DNA of 64,000 nucleotides from Psoroptes ovis (GCA_002943765.1 PQWQ01000006.1:248001-312000), one strand, 5' to 3'. Shown: positions 13,401-27,540, counted from the first letter of the stretch. A program made the numbers and translations. The notes: generated from the sequence alone by a model not told the origin.

Positions 13401-15041
13401 ATTCAAATGTTGTTGCTCATCATATGACGATAAAATGGACAAAAGAATTACAACTTAGATTCGAAGAAAAATCGGAAAAATTGATCAAAAAACGAAAATT
13501 ATTCGACTATTCTGAAATACATGAAACATCTATTGATAGTAATATGTGAGTATTATCATAGAATCCATGATGATTTATTTCTCGATAATAAAACCCATTT
13601 TAAAACGATTTTAAAACCATTTCTAATAGAATGGATTATATTGATCCAGTCAATTGGGCTCAAGCACAAATTCGATCTTTGAAACTTAATGAAGAACGTT
13701 TTCATGATTATCAACAAGAATGGAATGAATTAATCAAAAAACAAGTACTGCAAGCACAATTGCGTGTTATGATGAAAAATTTCGGAATCATTTCGAAAGA
13801 ATCAGAATTGGATACAATTGAAATGAAAAAAGATGAAAATGATTCAGATCAATATGTGATTATAGTTTACATTGATGGAAAAAATGGAATAGACAAAGAA
13901 AAAATGCAATGTCTTGGTGATGATGAAAATTGGTGTCTAGTGCCTTATGTGGAGATGGCATTCAATGAGCAAAAAATTAAATATGAAGTAAGTTAAAGAG
14001 AAAGTTTTGAAATTTCGAAATAATATTAAATTTACATTTTTTTGAATAATTTTCTAGCCATGTCGTCAAGCAAATATTTGTGAACGAATGTCCGACTGTA
14101 AAAATAATAGTGGATATTTTTCCTGTGAATGTAATACCGAATATTTTAATGTTGAAAAATCGTATAAATTTCTGACAAATTCTGATAATGACAAATTATT
14201 GATCAGGAAAAATGAATATTGCACGCCAAAATCATTATGTAATAATTGTACGAATGACAATGAACAATGTTTTGAATTAGATCCAATCAGAAATCCGAAT
14301 GATAAAACAAAATGGATTAAAAATAGATTATGTCAATGCAAACAAGGATTTAAACGAAATGAGGAACTTGATTCGTGTGTAAGTGTTTGTCAACAAGATT
14401 CATGTTCATCCGGTGGTGATTGTATAGCGGTTGGTAATGATTATAAATGTAAATGTGATGATAATCATTATGGTATGAAATGTGAAAAGAAATTCAAATC
14501 AAATACTGGATGGATTGCTGCGATTGTTGTACTATCAATAGCATTTGTTGCAGCGATCGGTTCCATTGTTTATATATTAGTTTTTCGTAACAAGTAAGTA
14601 ATTTAATGGCCAAATTCAATTATATGTTGAAAAATTATTTGTCACATTTATAATATCACTAAATAATTTTTGAATTGTCTTAATAAATAAATTTTTATTG
14701 TTTTATTCGCTCACAAAAAAAACATATTTTTGTTTCAAAAATTTCAGATAAATGATTTAAAATTAAATTTATTCAGGTTTACAAATGATACAAATGTACA
14801 AAAATGGCATCAAGAAATTCCTACTGAAATTAATAAAGATACTAATAATAAAAATGAAGATGATAATATTAATTTAGGAAAAAATGTTCTAGAAATGTCA
14901 ACGACAACAACAAAGAACACAGAATCAATATCATCGCGACAATCAAAAATAAAAATATTGGTTGAAAAAAGTACATCATATTTTACACGTAATAATTATG
15001 GTTCATATGATGTAACACAACAATTACCATCATCATCATAG
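7411..15041 (+). CDS. Large EGF-like single-pass membrane protein with repeated unknown module
   Basis: Eight exons (7411-7612, 7708-7943, 8022-10708, 10798-12824, 12894-13545, 13630-13987, 14058-14593, 14777-15041) join in frame to 2,320 residues. ATG 7411 was chosen because it opens a signal peptide (hydrophobic SIIVLFALFAIIL); the open frame extends upstream without a better start. The ectodomain holds three long beta-rich, Lys/Glu/Asn-rich segments, each ending in a [GM]DPC junction (residues 653, 962, 1422) followed by cysteine-rich EGF-like modules. A further EGF-rich block runs to about residue 1900. Then comes a charged helical stretch of about 200 residues, two more EGF-like regions, a transmembrane helix (about 2206-2230) and a Ser/Thr-rich cytoplasmic tail of about 90 residues. 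I do not recognise the gene. Surface receptors of the tick Bm86/ATAQ type share the signal peptide, EGF and membrane-anchor plan, but homology is not shown. Confidence 0.8.
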
Positions 15042-18000
15042 TCGTTGTTTTGATAATTATTTTAAAACAAAAAAATAAATATTTATTTTTCTATTATTTT
15101 ATTTTTAATAATTTTTATTCTTCTATTATTAATGATATATTAATTTTTATTTAAGAAAAAAAATCAAAAATAAACATGATGACATTATTATTTTTACATT
15201 GATATTCTCATGTAAAATTGATTGAAATTTTCGGGAAAAAAACTTAGTATTTTCGATTCAAATCAATGAATCAATCAATCTGTATCAATGATTGCATGAT
15301 TAACAGTGCATAATGATTGATTGTTGTTGTTTGTCGTTGTTTTTATTGTTTTATTATCATCTAAAGACGATATACTATTATTATGATATTCAATTTTGTT
15401 TGGTATCAATCATTGGATCAGTCAATCAATCAATCAAACTATTTGATTCATTGATTGATTTTCATGTTTCGTCTTGTGTGCTGTATTTTGTAGTATACTT
15501 ACAATGTATTCATGATTATTATTATTATTATTTAACTCATTCACCTGTGACAATGGCGTGTGTATGTGTGTGTGCAATGATATTCATATCAATTCAAATG
15601 GCAATAATTGAAAAAATTTTCAATCGGATGATCATATTAACAGATGGTTTCGGTATTGTTACGAAGAATTGTCATTATTATCAATATTATACAAACATCA
15701 TTATTACAGGATAAATTAAAAAAAAGAAATTAATTGTAATCATAAGGCATTGATGTCTGAGTGAGTGCGTGTGTGCTCTGTGATTCCGTCAGACATCAAC
15801 CGTATTCCACATGTGATACCTTTTAACACGCGTCATTTTCTTTTGGTATCATCAAATCAAACACTTCATAGGAACTTGAGTGGGAGAAATTTGATTAATT
15901 ATGATAATGAAAAAAAGGCATCAATAAAAATTTGAAATAGTCAAAAACATGTGATTATTTTCCTAATAATAAATTATTCAAAGAATTTAAGAAATAAAAA
16001 AAATCAAATTGAATAAATCATTGCTACTTGACGATTGAAAGCATTTCACTGAAAAAAAATTTTTTCGCATTTTTTTTCTAGGAAAAACATTTCGGACAAA
16101 TTATCTTATTAAAATAAATTAAAATGCACGCAATTTGTCTTGAATGTAAAATATTTAATAATATAAATCAATTTTCGTTGATTGATTTATTGATTGATTG
16201 AATTAACATCAATCAATCAACCAAAGACAATCCATTTACAAACAATATTTTCATTTATTAATACGATTATTTTTATTATTATTATCAATCAAAAATAATC
16301 ATAGACGGTCTTTTAAATTAAAAGATCAAAGTTTATTTTCGGAAAAAAAGATTTTCTACATCTTTATATACGTATTCAATCGATTATCATTGTTGTGGTT
16401 AGTGTGGTAGCTCTCAATTTTAATCGATTATTCGGTTGCCATTGTCATTTATCAATCATTTTTTTCAATTTTTGTCAATTCAAACAAATTTTTTTCGATA
16501 TGAGACGACGACACGATTATAATATATTAATGATTTGATTCAATTGAATACGATGTTTATATCACACACATTTTCATGCAATCAAATTTACGATTTACGT
16601 TGATAAATGCAACATTTTTTTTCAAAATAAGATAATTGACAGAGAAAAAAAGCATTTGAAAAAAGTCCTTGTTGATCGATTGATTATGTTTATAATGATG
16701 ATAATGATGGGCGATAATGATTGGAGAAAAATCTTGAGATAAATGAATGAAAAAAATATTTTAATCAATTTTTTTTCTTAATTATCATAAATCATGAATT
16801 AAATATTTCTCACATGCTTTCATTTTTTCTTTTCATCTTAAATCAATTGATTAATTGAAATATTTGAAAGAAAAAGAAAAATATCAGCAAAAGAAAAAAT
16901 CCTTTTTTTATATAATCAAATAGGATGCATAACAAACATCAATGATTACTTGTATGAAGCCTCATATAAGCATGCTAAAGACAGATAGAGGCAAAGAAAG
17001 ATAGAAATATCTACAACATTTAATGAGGCATTCCTCGTCAGCATTGATCATTGATCGATGATCATCAATCAATTAAACAAATTTTAAGTTTAGTATAAAT
17101 ATTTATTGAATTTTCTAAATAATCAAATGAAAATGACATAAATAATTGAATAATGTGTTTCATATGTGTGTGATTCTGTTAATTTTTAAATTTGATAAAA
17201 TTTTCAGATTTTTCAATTAAAAACAAAATTTTCGCAGTATAAAACAATTAGTAATTTATATGCATAGTATTCATTGAGTTTTTCATTCGAATTCTTTTGA
17301 ATATTTTACGGTTTAATTTTACCAACCACTGTGTATTGTGCGTGTTTTTAATTATGTTTTATTTATTAATTATTTTTAAAATTATTATAAGTTAATTGTC
17401 TATGAAATTAATGATGCGAATGAAAGTCATAAATGAAATAAATAACTCCGCCTAAACGATTAAACATTGATCAGCATTGTCAAAGGTCAATTTCATTTCC
17501 ATTGTTTTATTTTGTCAAAAAATCCAAACAGTGAATTTTTGAAAATTTAAATTCACTTGGAGCCATTCATTTATCTATCGTGCAATCAAAAATCCATACA
17601 CACACACACGCACATTCACAGGTACTGCCTTCAAATATATTCAACTATCAAATGAAAAAGGTTTGGTTTAATTTTTTCATTATTATTATATGTGAATAAA
17701 CACCAGCATATATTTGAATCATTCAATTTCTTCATTGTATTCGTTTCATATATTTTTTATCAATTTCAGATTTTTTAATGATAATATCATCATACAGACA
17801 CACACACATATATTCACAACCAAATTCCATAGTTAAGGCGTGATATTTTGGCTGCCTATTTTTTCTCCTTTAAATTTGTTTTTTTCTTAAATTCAGAAGT
17901 TTATACATATGAGATAGTCAAACTTATTGCTTGAAATATATGCTACTGATTAATTGATTGATTAATAACTGATTTTTATTGATTTTATTTTTGTGGATAT

Positions 18001-18123
18001 TTTATTTGTGAATTTTTTTTCAAAATATTTTAATCATCCAATATCGAATGACAATAATTAATGTTCAAACATCATTAATGAGATTTTAATTCTTTGAAAA
18101 AAAAATCCATAATTCCTCTCGAG
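15042..18123. other. 3 kb intergenic region upstream of NFI
   Basis: A poly(A) signal-like AATAAA lies near 15,074, just after the EGF gene stop. The rest is A+T-rich with many GATT/AATC tandem runs, including a 12-bp inverted repeat at 16,190-16,220, and short CA/TG runs near 15,560, 17,600 and 17,800. The open frame 15313-15714 is simple-sequence Ile/Tyr/Cys coding with no domain and is not called. It probably contains the promoter and any 5' non-coding exons of NFI; I see no identifiable element. Confidence 0.5.
16190..16220. repeat. GATT/AATC inverted repeat
   Basis: A 12-bp arm TTGATTGATTGA and its exact complement flank a 7-nt spacer. It sits among other GATT tandem runs, so it is probably simple-sequence drift rather than a functional hairpin. 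Confidence 0.6.
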
Positions 18124-21100
18124 ATGAGGCTCGAGAATCGTACGATTGAAAATAATAATAACCAAATGATTCATCATTTCCCTCATTATAATAACAATAA
18201 TAATCACATTCTTCAACATTCACATAATTTTTTGTATCCAAATAATCACAATAATGATTATAATAATAAAACTATACAATCATCAAATAAATTTGATAGT
18301 TTAAAAATACGACCAAATGTTTTATCTTCATCATCTTCAGATGTTATTCATGCATCATCATCATCATCATCATCCGTATCATCCGCATCAGCTTTATTCT
18401 ATTCCAATGGTTCATTGCCTTTTTTTACATCCTATGATGAACAACAACTTCAATCGAGCAAAACAAATATGATCTATGATAAAAAGAAAGAAAATGAAAT
18501 ATTATCATCAACCGCAACAAATTCGAATAAGAAAATCTGTGAAAAAAATGTCAACTTAAATAATGCTAATATGCAGAATTTGATTTATAATAAATGCTTT
18601 GATGATAGAAAAATAGTAAATGAAAATAGATTTATGAATAAATATAATGCTTATAATAATAATAGTGTTCATTCATCAGCAATCACAACGACAACAACTA
18701 CAACATCGGCTTCATCATTGGTGAATGATAATTATGATTATAATCATTTTAATTCTAATAATAATAATAATAATTTAATACCGATGATGAGAAAAGAAAA
18801 ATGTTTACGATTTGCATCTTCAAAAACATTCAACACTGCTACTACTGCTAATTCTTGTGTTGATGATGATGATGATGATTTTAATGGTGATAATAATAAT
18901 GTGAATGATGATGATAGAATCGGAATATCTTGTGTAAAAAAATTTAAAAATAATTCTTATGAATCGAAGAATATGATTCGATTGACGCCCAACGATCATA
19001 GCAATGTTGTTTTTAATAATATCAATAATAATAATAATGAATCAGATGATTATGAGGATGAGGATTCTGATTCTAGCAAAACATTGTTTAGCCCTTCATC
19101 AAGTTGGTCTACAACATCATCATCAACATCACCAGGCTCGACTAATGCCGCTATTGTAGGTGGTGGCAGTCTTTTTGAGAATAGTCAGAATATTCTTAAC
19201 CATCACCAACATCGACATCAGAATTCAGGTCATAGCGAACAAAATGATGTTAATTATTTCAACTATAATCATTCAACAATTGCTACTCCATCATTAAGAA
19301 TACCGCCACCACTTCCATCATCATCATCATCTTCCACTTGTCAGCATTTGATTTCGTTTTCGGCTTCGAGCCAGCAATACTATCCATCTTTGTCGATCGC
19401 GGCAGCAGCAGCAGCATCGCAACAACAACAACAACAGCAACGAAATTCTTATCATCGAAAAATCCTATCAATGGCCAGTCCGGTCATTTTAGATTGTACA
19501 TCTCAACCAACGACTACTGGAGAGATCGAAAATACTGTCACTACTGGTAATGGTCGTGTAGAATCAATAAAAACGGCAGCCAAATCATTGAATAATCAAC
19601 AATCAACAACGGATTCATCTGTTAAGGATATAACCACCAGAGAGATAAGAGAAAACATAATTGCTTCGACAACATTATCATCATCGTCTTCATCTTCATC
19701 GACATCATCTTCATCATCATCATCGACATCGACACCATCATCAACATTAATATTGACAACAACAACAACAAATAATAATAGAAATCATAGAAATAATTCA
19801 ACAATAACAAATGTTAATACAAATAATACATCTGATACAATAATAGCTGCACATGCGATGACCGTTGGGCAGTCACAAAGACAAACACCAAATCATCATC
19901 ATCAACATCAACATCCACCACAACAACAACAATCAACTCCGCCTACGTTTATAGCTCGATCAAATCATAATCAATTATCATCATCATCATCAACATCGTT
20001 AACCACGGCAGTAAGTATTAAATATAATTTCAGAATCGATCAACTTTCAATGGCCACGGCAATCGATATTGAATTTTATGCAAAATTTTCTGAAATTCAG
20101 AACCATTAAGTTAATATTGAATAGATTAGATTTTCCAAGTAGTATCAAGAGAATCACGAAAATCTCAACTCCAAAGGGCGCCACAAGTTGATTATGACAA
20201 AATTCACTTAAATCTTTGAATTCTATAAATAGTGAAATGGCGCCCGGTTCATTTCTGAAATGAATGTTGTACTTGATGCCTTAAGTCTAGTTATTTTGAA
20301 TATATTTATGACCAAATAGTGTTCAGATCGTAAAAGATTTTAAGAAAAATTCTGTATGTCACATCTGTCACCATATGTCGTTTGATATGAGAATGATGGA
20401 TTTTTGTTTGTTGGTTGTTTGTCGTTTGTGATATTACATTAGAAATTCTTGTTTGTTTCTCTGAAGATTTGATTCCCTATGTGAATGCATCATGCTTGTT
20501 TGTTTGCTTGTTTGTCTTTTCATAAGAATATTTTATTGCTATTTTTAAATGAATATTTTTTTTTTGCTGATGAATTTTCTTTTCATTTCATTTTTTTATG
20601 AATTAAATTTTATTCATTTTGACTGGAATAATAAAACAAAATTATATTTATGTACTTAGGATGAATTCCATCCATTCATTGAAGCATTACTACCATTCGT
20701 TAAATGTTTTTCGTATACATGGTTTAATTTACAAGCAGCTAAAAGAAAACATTATAAAAAACATGAAAAACGAATGAATTTATCGGAAGAACGTCATTGT
20801 AAAGAACAACTTCAGGTACTTGTTTTTTTTGAATCAGAATTTTTATAATAGGATTGATTTAAACATTATTGGAAATTTTTTTTATTACTTATGATCACCA
20901 TTAAAATAGAATGAAAGGCTTGAAGTTAAACAAAAATGGGCATCACGTTTATTGGGCAAATTACGCAAAGATATTACGCAAGAATATCGTGAAGATTTTG
21001 TGTTAGGCATAACAGGAAGGAAATGTATCGGTTGTGTGTTATCGAATCCTGATCAAAAAGGTAAAATGAGACGTATCGATTGCTTACGGCAAGCGGATAA

Positions 21101-23275
21101 AGTATGGCGGTTAGATTTGGTTATGGTTATATTATTCAAAGCTATTCCACTTGAATCAACTGATGGTGAACGTCTGGAAAAATCCATTGATTGCCATTAT
21201 CCTAATTTATGTGTAAATCCTTATCATATAAATGTATCTGTCCGGGAATTAGATCTTTATTTGGCTAATCTTATATTTTCACATGGTAAGATTAGTGATC
21301 AATTCGAATCATTAATCAATTATGATGAATTAATTTTCAATTTAGAACATTTACGCGGTGTGCCACCTCCGCCACAATCACCGGAAACAAGTGAAACGAC
21401 GAATCCTAATATCACAAACAATAATGATGTTGATCAAACAACAGCATCAGCTATCAATCCATGCGGCGTGGTGTTCACATCTGAAGAATTATTTCGATTA
21501 TCTCGCGGTGTGTTATAATTTCATTGAATAATTTTATTTATATAAATTGATCATTGTAATGAATAATTTTAGCATCAATTACGCAACCTGGCCAGATGAT
21601 CACATATACCGAGAGAGAACAAGAACAACATCAGCAGCAACAACCACAACAATCACAGCATCAACAATTGACACCATTAATTCAAGATGTCAATATGGCT
21701 GAAGCTATGGCTTATTTGACATCACAACAACAACAGCAACAAATGAATACTACGGCATCGCCATCACCACATCCACTTAATTATACATTAGGTCATACAA
21801 CAGACAATTCAAGTGGTTTGAATGTTCCGACATCGATAAATCATTCATATAATGGACAACATCAACAACAAACGCAGTCGATTGGCCCTCATCTTCAACA
21901 GCAACAACCGAATTCTAATATTTTCAATAATATTATATATGGTCATCAGCAATTCAATACTGGAAATATGCATCATCATCATCAACAACAGCAACAACAA
22001 TCACAAACTGTTGTTATAAAATTGGAAGAATATCCTGATGAGTATTATCAACAACAGCAACAACATACACCAACAGAATCATTGATGGTTGATGAAACAT
22101 CTTCAAATAATTCCAATTTAATTGGTACAACAAATGATCAAGAATCTTTCTATACATTATTAGCAGCTGTGGCTTCAACGACATCATCAACCTCATCAAC
22201 AACAATGATTACGAACTCTAATGTTTCTAGTCAACAATCCAATAATTTACGACGATCATCATCTGCAATAACTTCTAATGCTAATAAACGACAAAGAATT
22301 CATAATAATAACAATAATAATAATGACGAACAATGCAATAATTTAGCATTCAATATGCAACATTCTTCACAATTACAACGACATTCATTAATGGCCGATG
22401 CTAATATTAATTTATTGAATCAACAACAACAACCACAACATCATCATCTGCATCATTCGCATCTAATCAGAACAGATGCAGATAATGATAATAATTGGTT
22501 AACAAGTGATAGTGGATGGACAACAAATGATGCTAACAATGATAGTAATAATAATAATAATGTATCTGATTCATTAATTAAAAAAGAAGGATCAGCAATG
22601 TGTACAATGTTAATTAACTTAAATGATCGAAGAATTGATGAAAGACAATTGCTAACAGTAACGGCGCCATCTTTCAATGGTGATAATGTTGGTAATGAAC
22701 AATATGATTATAATCCTCAACATCAACCACAACAGCATCATCATCATCATCACCATTACAATCATCATCAATATCATAATCATCATCAACAACAACATCA
22801 TCATGATCCATCAGGTATGTAGAAGAAATAATCAATCAATCCTAATCAATCACTGGATAATTTTCAATTTTTTCTCACAAATAAAGGTTATGTACAATTG
22901 GAAAACGTAGTGCAAGCGAATCATGGTACAACAGCAACCACTGCCGATACGGTAGCAACCAGTACAAATGAAACAAGTGAAACAATGATTAATCAATCAC
23001 AACAACAACAACAACAAACGCATCAATATGGACAACATCCAATACAGATAACAATGGCAGCGACAACAACAACAAATATGATTGATAATAGCAGTAATCA
23101 ACAACAACAACAACAACAGCAGCAACATACAGAATTGATTATTTACGATCAACAACAACAATCACAACAACAACAACAAATTAAAGTAAAAAAAGAAATA
23201 AATGATGATTCAGATTCAATTGGAAATGTTGTCACTGACAGCGGTAATAGCAATAATAATAATATTGAAGAATAA
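18124..23275 (+). CDS. NfI: Nuclear factor I (CTF/NFI) transcription factor
   Basis: Exons 18124-20010, 20660-20815, 20910-21507, 21573-22814 and 22887-23275 join in frame to 1,423 residues. The NFI DNA-binding domain starts exactly at exon 2 (residue 630) with [20 protein letters not shown]. It continues with the [46 protein letters not shown] and [20 protein letters not shown] blocks that are nearly invariant in the family, and the family LSR-x-SIT motif spans the exon 3/4 junction. NFI proteins bind TTGGC(N5)GCCAA as dimers and regulate transcription in the nucleus. Exon 1 encodes about 629 residues of Asn/Ser/Thr-rich low complexity, far longer than the few residues usual before this domain in vertebrates. 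Its donor matches the acceptor in phase. The C-terminal half is Gln/His-rich and fits an activation region. ATG 18124 is the first ATG in the open frame; an upstream coding exon cannot be excluded. Confidence 0.9.
20011..20659 (+). other. NFI intron 1 with G+C-rich inverted repeat
   Basis: This 649-nt intron separates the low-complexity exon from the DNA-binding domain exon, with GTAAGT at the donor and TTAG at the acceptor. Unlike the other introns it contains a locally G+C-rich patch: GGGCGCCA at 20176-20183 and its complement TGGCGCCC at 20238-20245, spaced by 54 nt. No open coding frame of note is present. Confidence 0.6.
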
Positions 23276-26200
23276 ATAGTGATAATTGCGAATGGGTAAA
23301 TAAATAAAAACCGTGCAATATTGAAAAATTAAAAAATTAAACCCAATTGTAAACAAACAAACAAAATAAACACAATTATAAATTATAACTATTTACAAGC
23401 ATTCTAACAGCAATAATATTAGTTGATAATAATGATAATATGAATGTTTTAAATAAAATAAAATTTAGACGACTTACCGGTAATAATTTGAATGATCAGA
23501 TTGGATGATTGATTAAATGTGAATGGACGATTGTTTATTGTCGTTTGAACTGGTTGATGGAACTCACTAGCTAATCGAGTTGATGATTTGAGTCTTTCTA
23601 TGATGAAAGTAAATCATCAAATGATCAGAAATAAATCGTTGATGTTGTCGGTATTCAAATGATGGCAAATCAAAAAAAAAATTTTTTTCATTTTCATTTT
23701 TGGCTCAATTCTTAGACATGATATTATTATTAATATTGAAATTATAAAATTAAAAAAAAAAATAGGGAAATAATATTCGATCCTGGCAACATAATTTGTT
23801 TTTGTTTGTTTGTTGTTGTTGTTTTAAATGTTTGATATTATAATGTTGATTGTTGTTCTGATGAATTATAAGCCAAAAATTATTATTATTATTAATATTA
23901 AAATGAAAAAGCATCAAATATTTTGGCACAATACAAATGGCATCAAATACGAATTTTTTTTTTTGGAAACAAAACAAAAATTCTTTTGAAATCGAACCAA
24001 AAATTTAAAAAAAAATTCAAAATTTTCAATAATCATCTTCAATATGGTTTTGATTATTATTATTATCATCTAATAGTTTAATAAACGCACTTGTGGTTTA
24101 TTTTGTTAACTTGTTTGTTATCATGTTTTTATTTCACATGATCAAATCCATATAGATGATGACCATCTATTTCCGGTTTGATGATTGATAAATCCAATCA
24201 ATTTGAATTATCGATGAAATCGGTCGAATTTGTATGATCATATTGTATAGGGTTGATGCATTTATTTGTTTTATTTCGTAATGATGATTCATGGTTGGTT
24301 AGATTGGCTCGCATTAAATTGGATCAAATCTTTGGCCATTGATCAATAAGAGAAAAAATACAAATTATATTCAATTCAAATTCAATTACCATCAATTAGA
24401 TGGCAGCAAATTTAACTTTAAATTATGACGATGAATTTGAATTTTTCATAGCCAAAACATTGTTCTATTAATATTTACCTTGAATATTAGTAACATTAAT
24501 AATAATAATTACACTAAAATTGTAGATGCTTCATTTATTTATCGCAATTCATCAATATGAATTTGCATAGTAACTTACATGCGTTTTGTTTGTGGCTTAC
24601 ATCCAAAAATTCAAGCCAAAAATCATAAATATACACACAAACATGTAACCTAAATGTTTGTATGTGTTTGCAAATTAAATCAACTTTTTTTATTCTTCAT
24701 CAACACAAGGAAGAATCAAGAATATCAATCTACATCATAATAAGCGAATCCAATGCTAAATGCTATTCCAATTTTTCTTTTTGTGTTTTAATACATAAAA
24801 CACAATTGCATTGATGATAATGACGTAGATTTTTGTTTATTTGTATCAGTATTATTAAAATTGTTTAAAATTTTCATTTAAAAAATTGAATAAACATTTT
24901 GCATTGTGAACAAAGAGATTGCATACTAAATTTTTCAAATTTTGGTTCGATCATGACGTAAAATGTTTTGTTTCCAATAAATAATAATAATGATAATGAT
25001 CATATCAATTTTCATCAATGAAAATGAATGTTTAGAATGAATGAGCGAAACGAAAAACAATTAAAAACTGTCGATAATTATCTTTACATCATCATTATCT
25101 TTCTTTTTCGATCATTCATAAATTTCCCTAATGAATACATTCAATGCGATTTTTCCTGCTGATGAAGATAATTATTATCAATCCTTTTTTTGTTAATTAA
25201 TTTATTTACCAATTAATTAAATAATTACATGCACAATTTGTTAATGATTATGAAAATTTTTATTTGAATGAATGAAAAAGTCATTATTGTTATTCAATTC
25301 ATTATGCTACATTGAATGTATCAATTTATAAGCTTATTATTTAGAAATAAGAATAGTTAAATTTAAAAAAATCATCATGAATCCATTGAAGCCGAAATAA
25401 ATCTTAAAAATAGATCCGATTCTTCAATGTTTAAGGTTTTATTTGAAGTAATATTCATAACAGATTAAATATAAAATGAAAAATATCAAAGATTTGATTG
25501 TTTTTTCATTGCTGTTTGTTTGATCAAATGTATTAATAGTTTTATTTATTATATTGCTTGTATGAAAATTAAAATATTAAATGAAAACATTTACTACATT
25601 AAAACATTTAAATAAATTTAATGGAAAAAAACATTTTAAAAGAAAAAAAATTATTTTATTTTTTTTGGCCAAAAAAATATAAAATAAAATTCTGAAATTT
25701 CTAAATTTGTCTTTGAATAATCATCATCATCATTTGCGTGTGTAATATAGAATATACACAGCCAGAGAATATACATAGAAAATTTTTAGATGAACAAAAA
25801 TTAAAATTATTTTGTTCAAGTTTTTCGTTGATTTCTTTGATGTGTGTGTGATTGTGGATACATTTCAAAGAATTTTGGATAAATGCCCCACAAATGCTAA
25901 TGCTTTGCATCCACATCTCCACACGCACTCACGTCAACCAAAAGATATAATTTTTACATGCATTTTACGTCAAGGATTTTAAAATGTAAAATTTTATTTC
26001 TCTCTCCATCTCTCTTTCTGTTTCTCCATGATGTTTACTGTTTTGACTATCTGTTTTTTTTGACTATTTGGTAGAATTTTTCAAAGAATAATTCTTGCCA
26101 GAATATTGAAATTTATTCACTTTTTTTGTGCTCAAAATTCGGGGTGTTAATTCTTCTTCTTATTGGTTAGGAGAAGAAGAAACACTTTATTTGGGTTTGA

Positions 26201-26503
26201 TACATATATGATTGAATGAAAAAAATTAATAAAATTGAAGTATACTTAGAAAAAAAACCGAATACAATTTTCACATAGTTTTTCATTATTTCATTTTTTT
26301 TTCGTTCTGTATTTCATCGTTAGTATTATTATTATTATTTATAATTACATTCAATAATTCTAATCCTCTGTGTTTTTAATATCAATACACACAAAAAGTT
26401 ATACATTATTTTTATTCCATCATTTCTTAATTTGTTGTTATTCGTTTATTATTTTTTCTTAAGAAAAAATAAATAATTCTCTGTTGTTTTTTGTCGTTTT
26501 CAG
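23276..26503. other. 3.2 kb intergenic region between NFI and troponin I
   Basis: AATAAA signals near 23,297 and 23,301 follow the NFI stop closely. The remainder is A+T-rich with no supported gene; the open frames 23750-23977 and 25701-25928 (minus strand) are low-complexity. A pyrimidine-rich CT run lies near 26,000. TTTTCAG at 26497-26503 looks like a splice acceptor for the exon carrying the troponin I start codon, so a 5' non-coding exon and promoter of troponin I probably lie in this interval. Confidence 0.5.
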
Positions 26504-26528
26504 TAGTTAATAATATTGACGATCCAAA

Positions 26529-27540
26529 ATGGTAAATTTTTATTGAAAATTTTCCCAAATTTATCGATAATCTACTATCAAAACTTTAATAAATTTCAAT
26601 TTAAAATTTTATTTGTTTCAATGATTAATTCAGAGTGATGCAAAAGCCAAATTCGAAGAGAAGGAACGTAAAAAATTGGAGATTCGAGCACGTCTCGAAG
26701 CTCAAATGAAAAGTACCAAAAAGAAGGGTTTCATGACACCTGAACGTAAAAAGGCTTTAAGAGTATGTCTTTTTTCTAGAATTATTAAATTTAATCAGAT
26801 TATTTTATTAATTCCATTTAAATTCAATTACTTAAAAAAATTAAGAATCTTTTACGTCGTAAAGCTGCTGAAGAAGTAAAACGACAACAAGAAATTCGTG
26901 AACGTGAACGACAAAAAGCAATCAGTGAACGTACTGGAAAACCTAAACCAACTCATGATTGTAATGAAGGTTAGTTAAATTCATTGTTCATTTAATTATT
27001 ATTTAATTTTAATTCCGATTAGTTGAGTATTTAAGATTATTTATTTTTAATTGTTTAAATTTTTCATAAATCCATTGTTCTTTTTTGCGAAACATTAATC
27101 CTTCCTTTCAAATCCATTGAATAGCTGCATTGATTTCAATATGCAAAGAATATCACAATAGAATCTATAAACTCAATGAAGAGAAATGGGATCTCGAATT
27201 GGCTGTTTGTCTTAAAGAATATGAAATTCAAGATTTACAATCTCGCGTCAATGATATGCGTGGCAAATTGTATGTTAAAATTTGAAAGTTTGATCAAAAA
27301 CAAAATTTTAATCCATTTTCTATATCATTATTTATTAGCATAATTCCACCATTGAAAAAGGTATCCAAATATCAAACACAATTGGAAAAAATGCGTCAAT
27401 GGACGTATAAATTGGCCAAAATGGATATGCGTGGTGGCCTCAAACAGGTTAAGAAAGAAATCGAATTGGATGAAAAATTGCCGAAAAAAGATAATAAACC
27501 AGAATGGGCTGCACAAAAAGAAAGAAAAGTTGAAGAATAA
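26529..27540 (+). CDS. TnI (wupA): Troponin I
   Basis: Exons 26529-26531, 26634-26762, 26846-26969, 27125-27269 and 27339-27540 join to 200 residues, the usual arthropod size for a form without a long N-terminal extension. The first coding exon holds only the ATG; the second begins SDAKAKFEEKERKKLEIRAR. Troponin I is the actin-binding inhibitory subunit of the thin-filament troponin complex in striated muscle. Visible hallmarks are the charged helix GFMTPERKKALRNLLRRKAA, the troponin T-binding coiled-coil region (KLNEEKWDLELAVCLKEYEI) and the C-terminal actin/troponin C-binding part with LKKVSKYQTQLEKMRQWTYK and MDMRGGLKQVKKE. Only one copy of each exon is visible, so the mutually exclusive exon known in insect wupA is not seen here. 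Confidence 0.95.
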
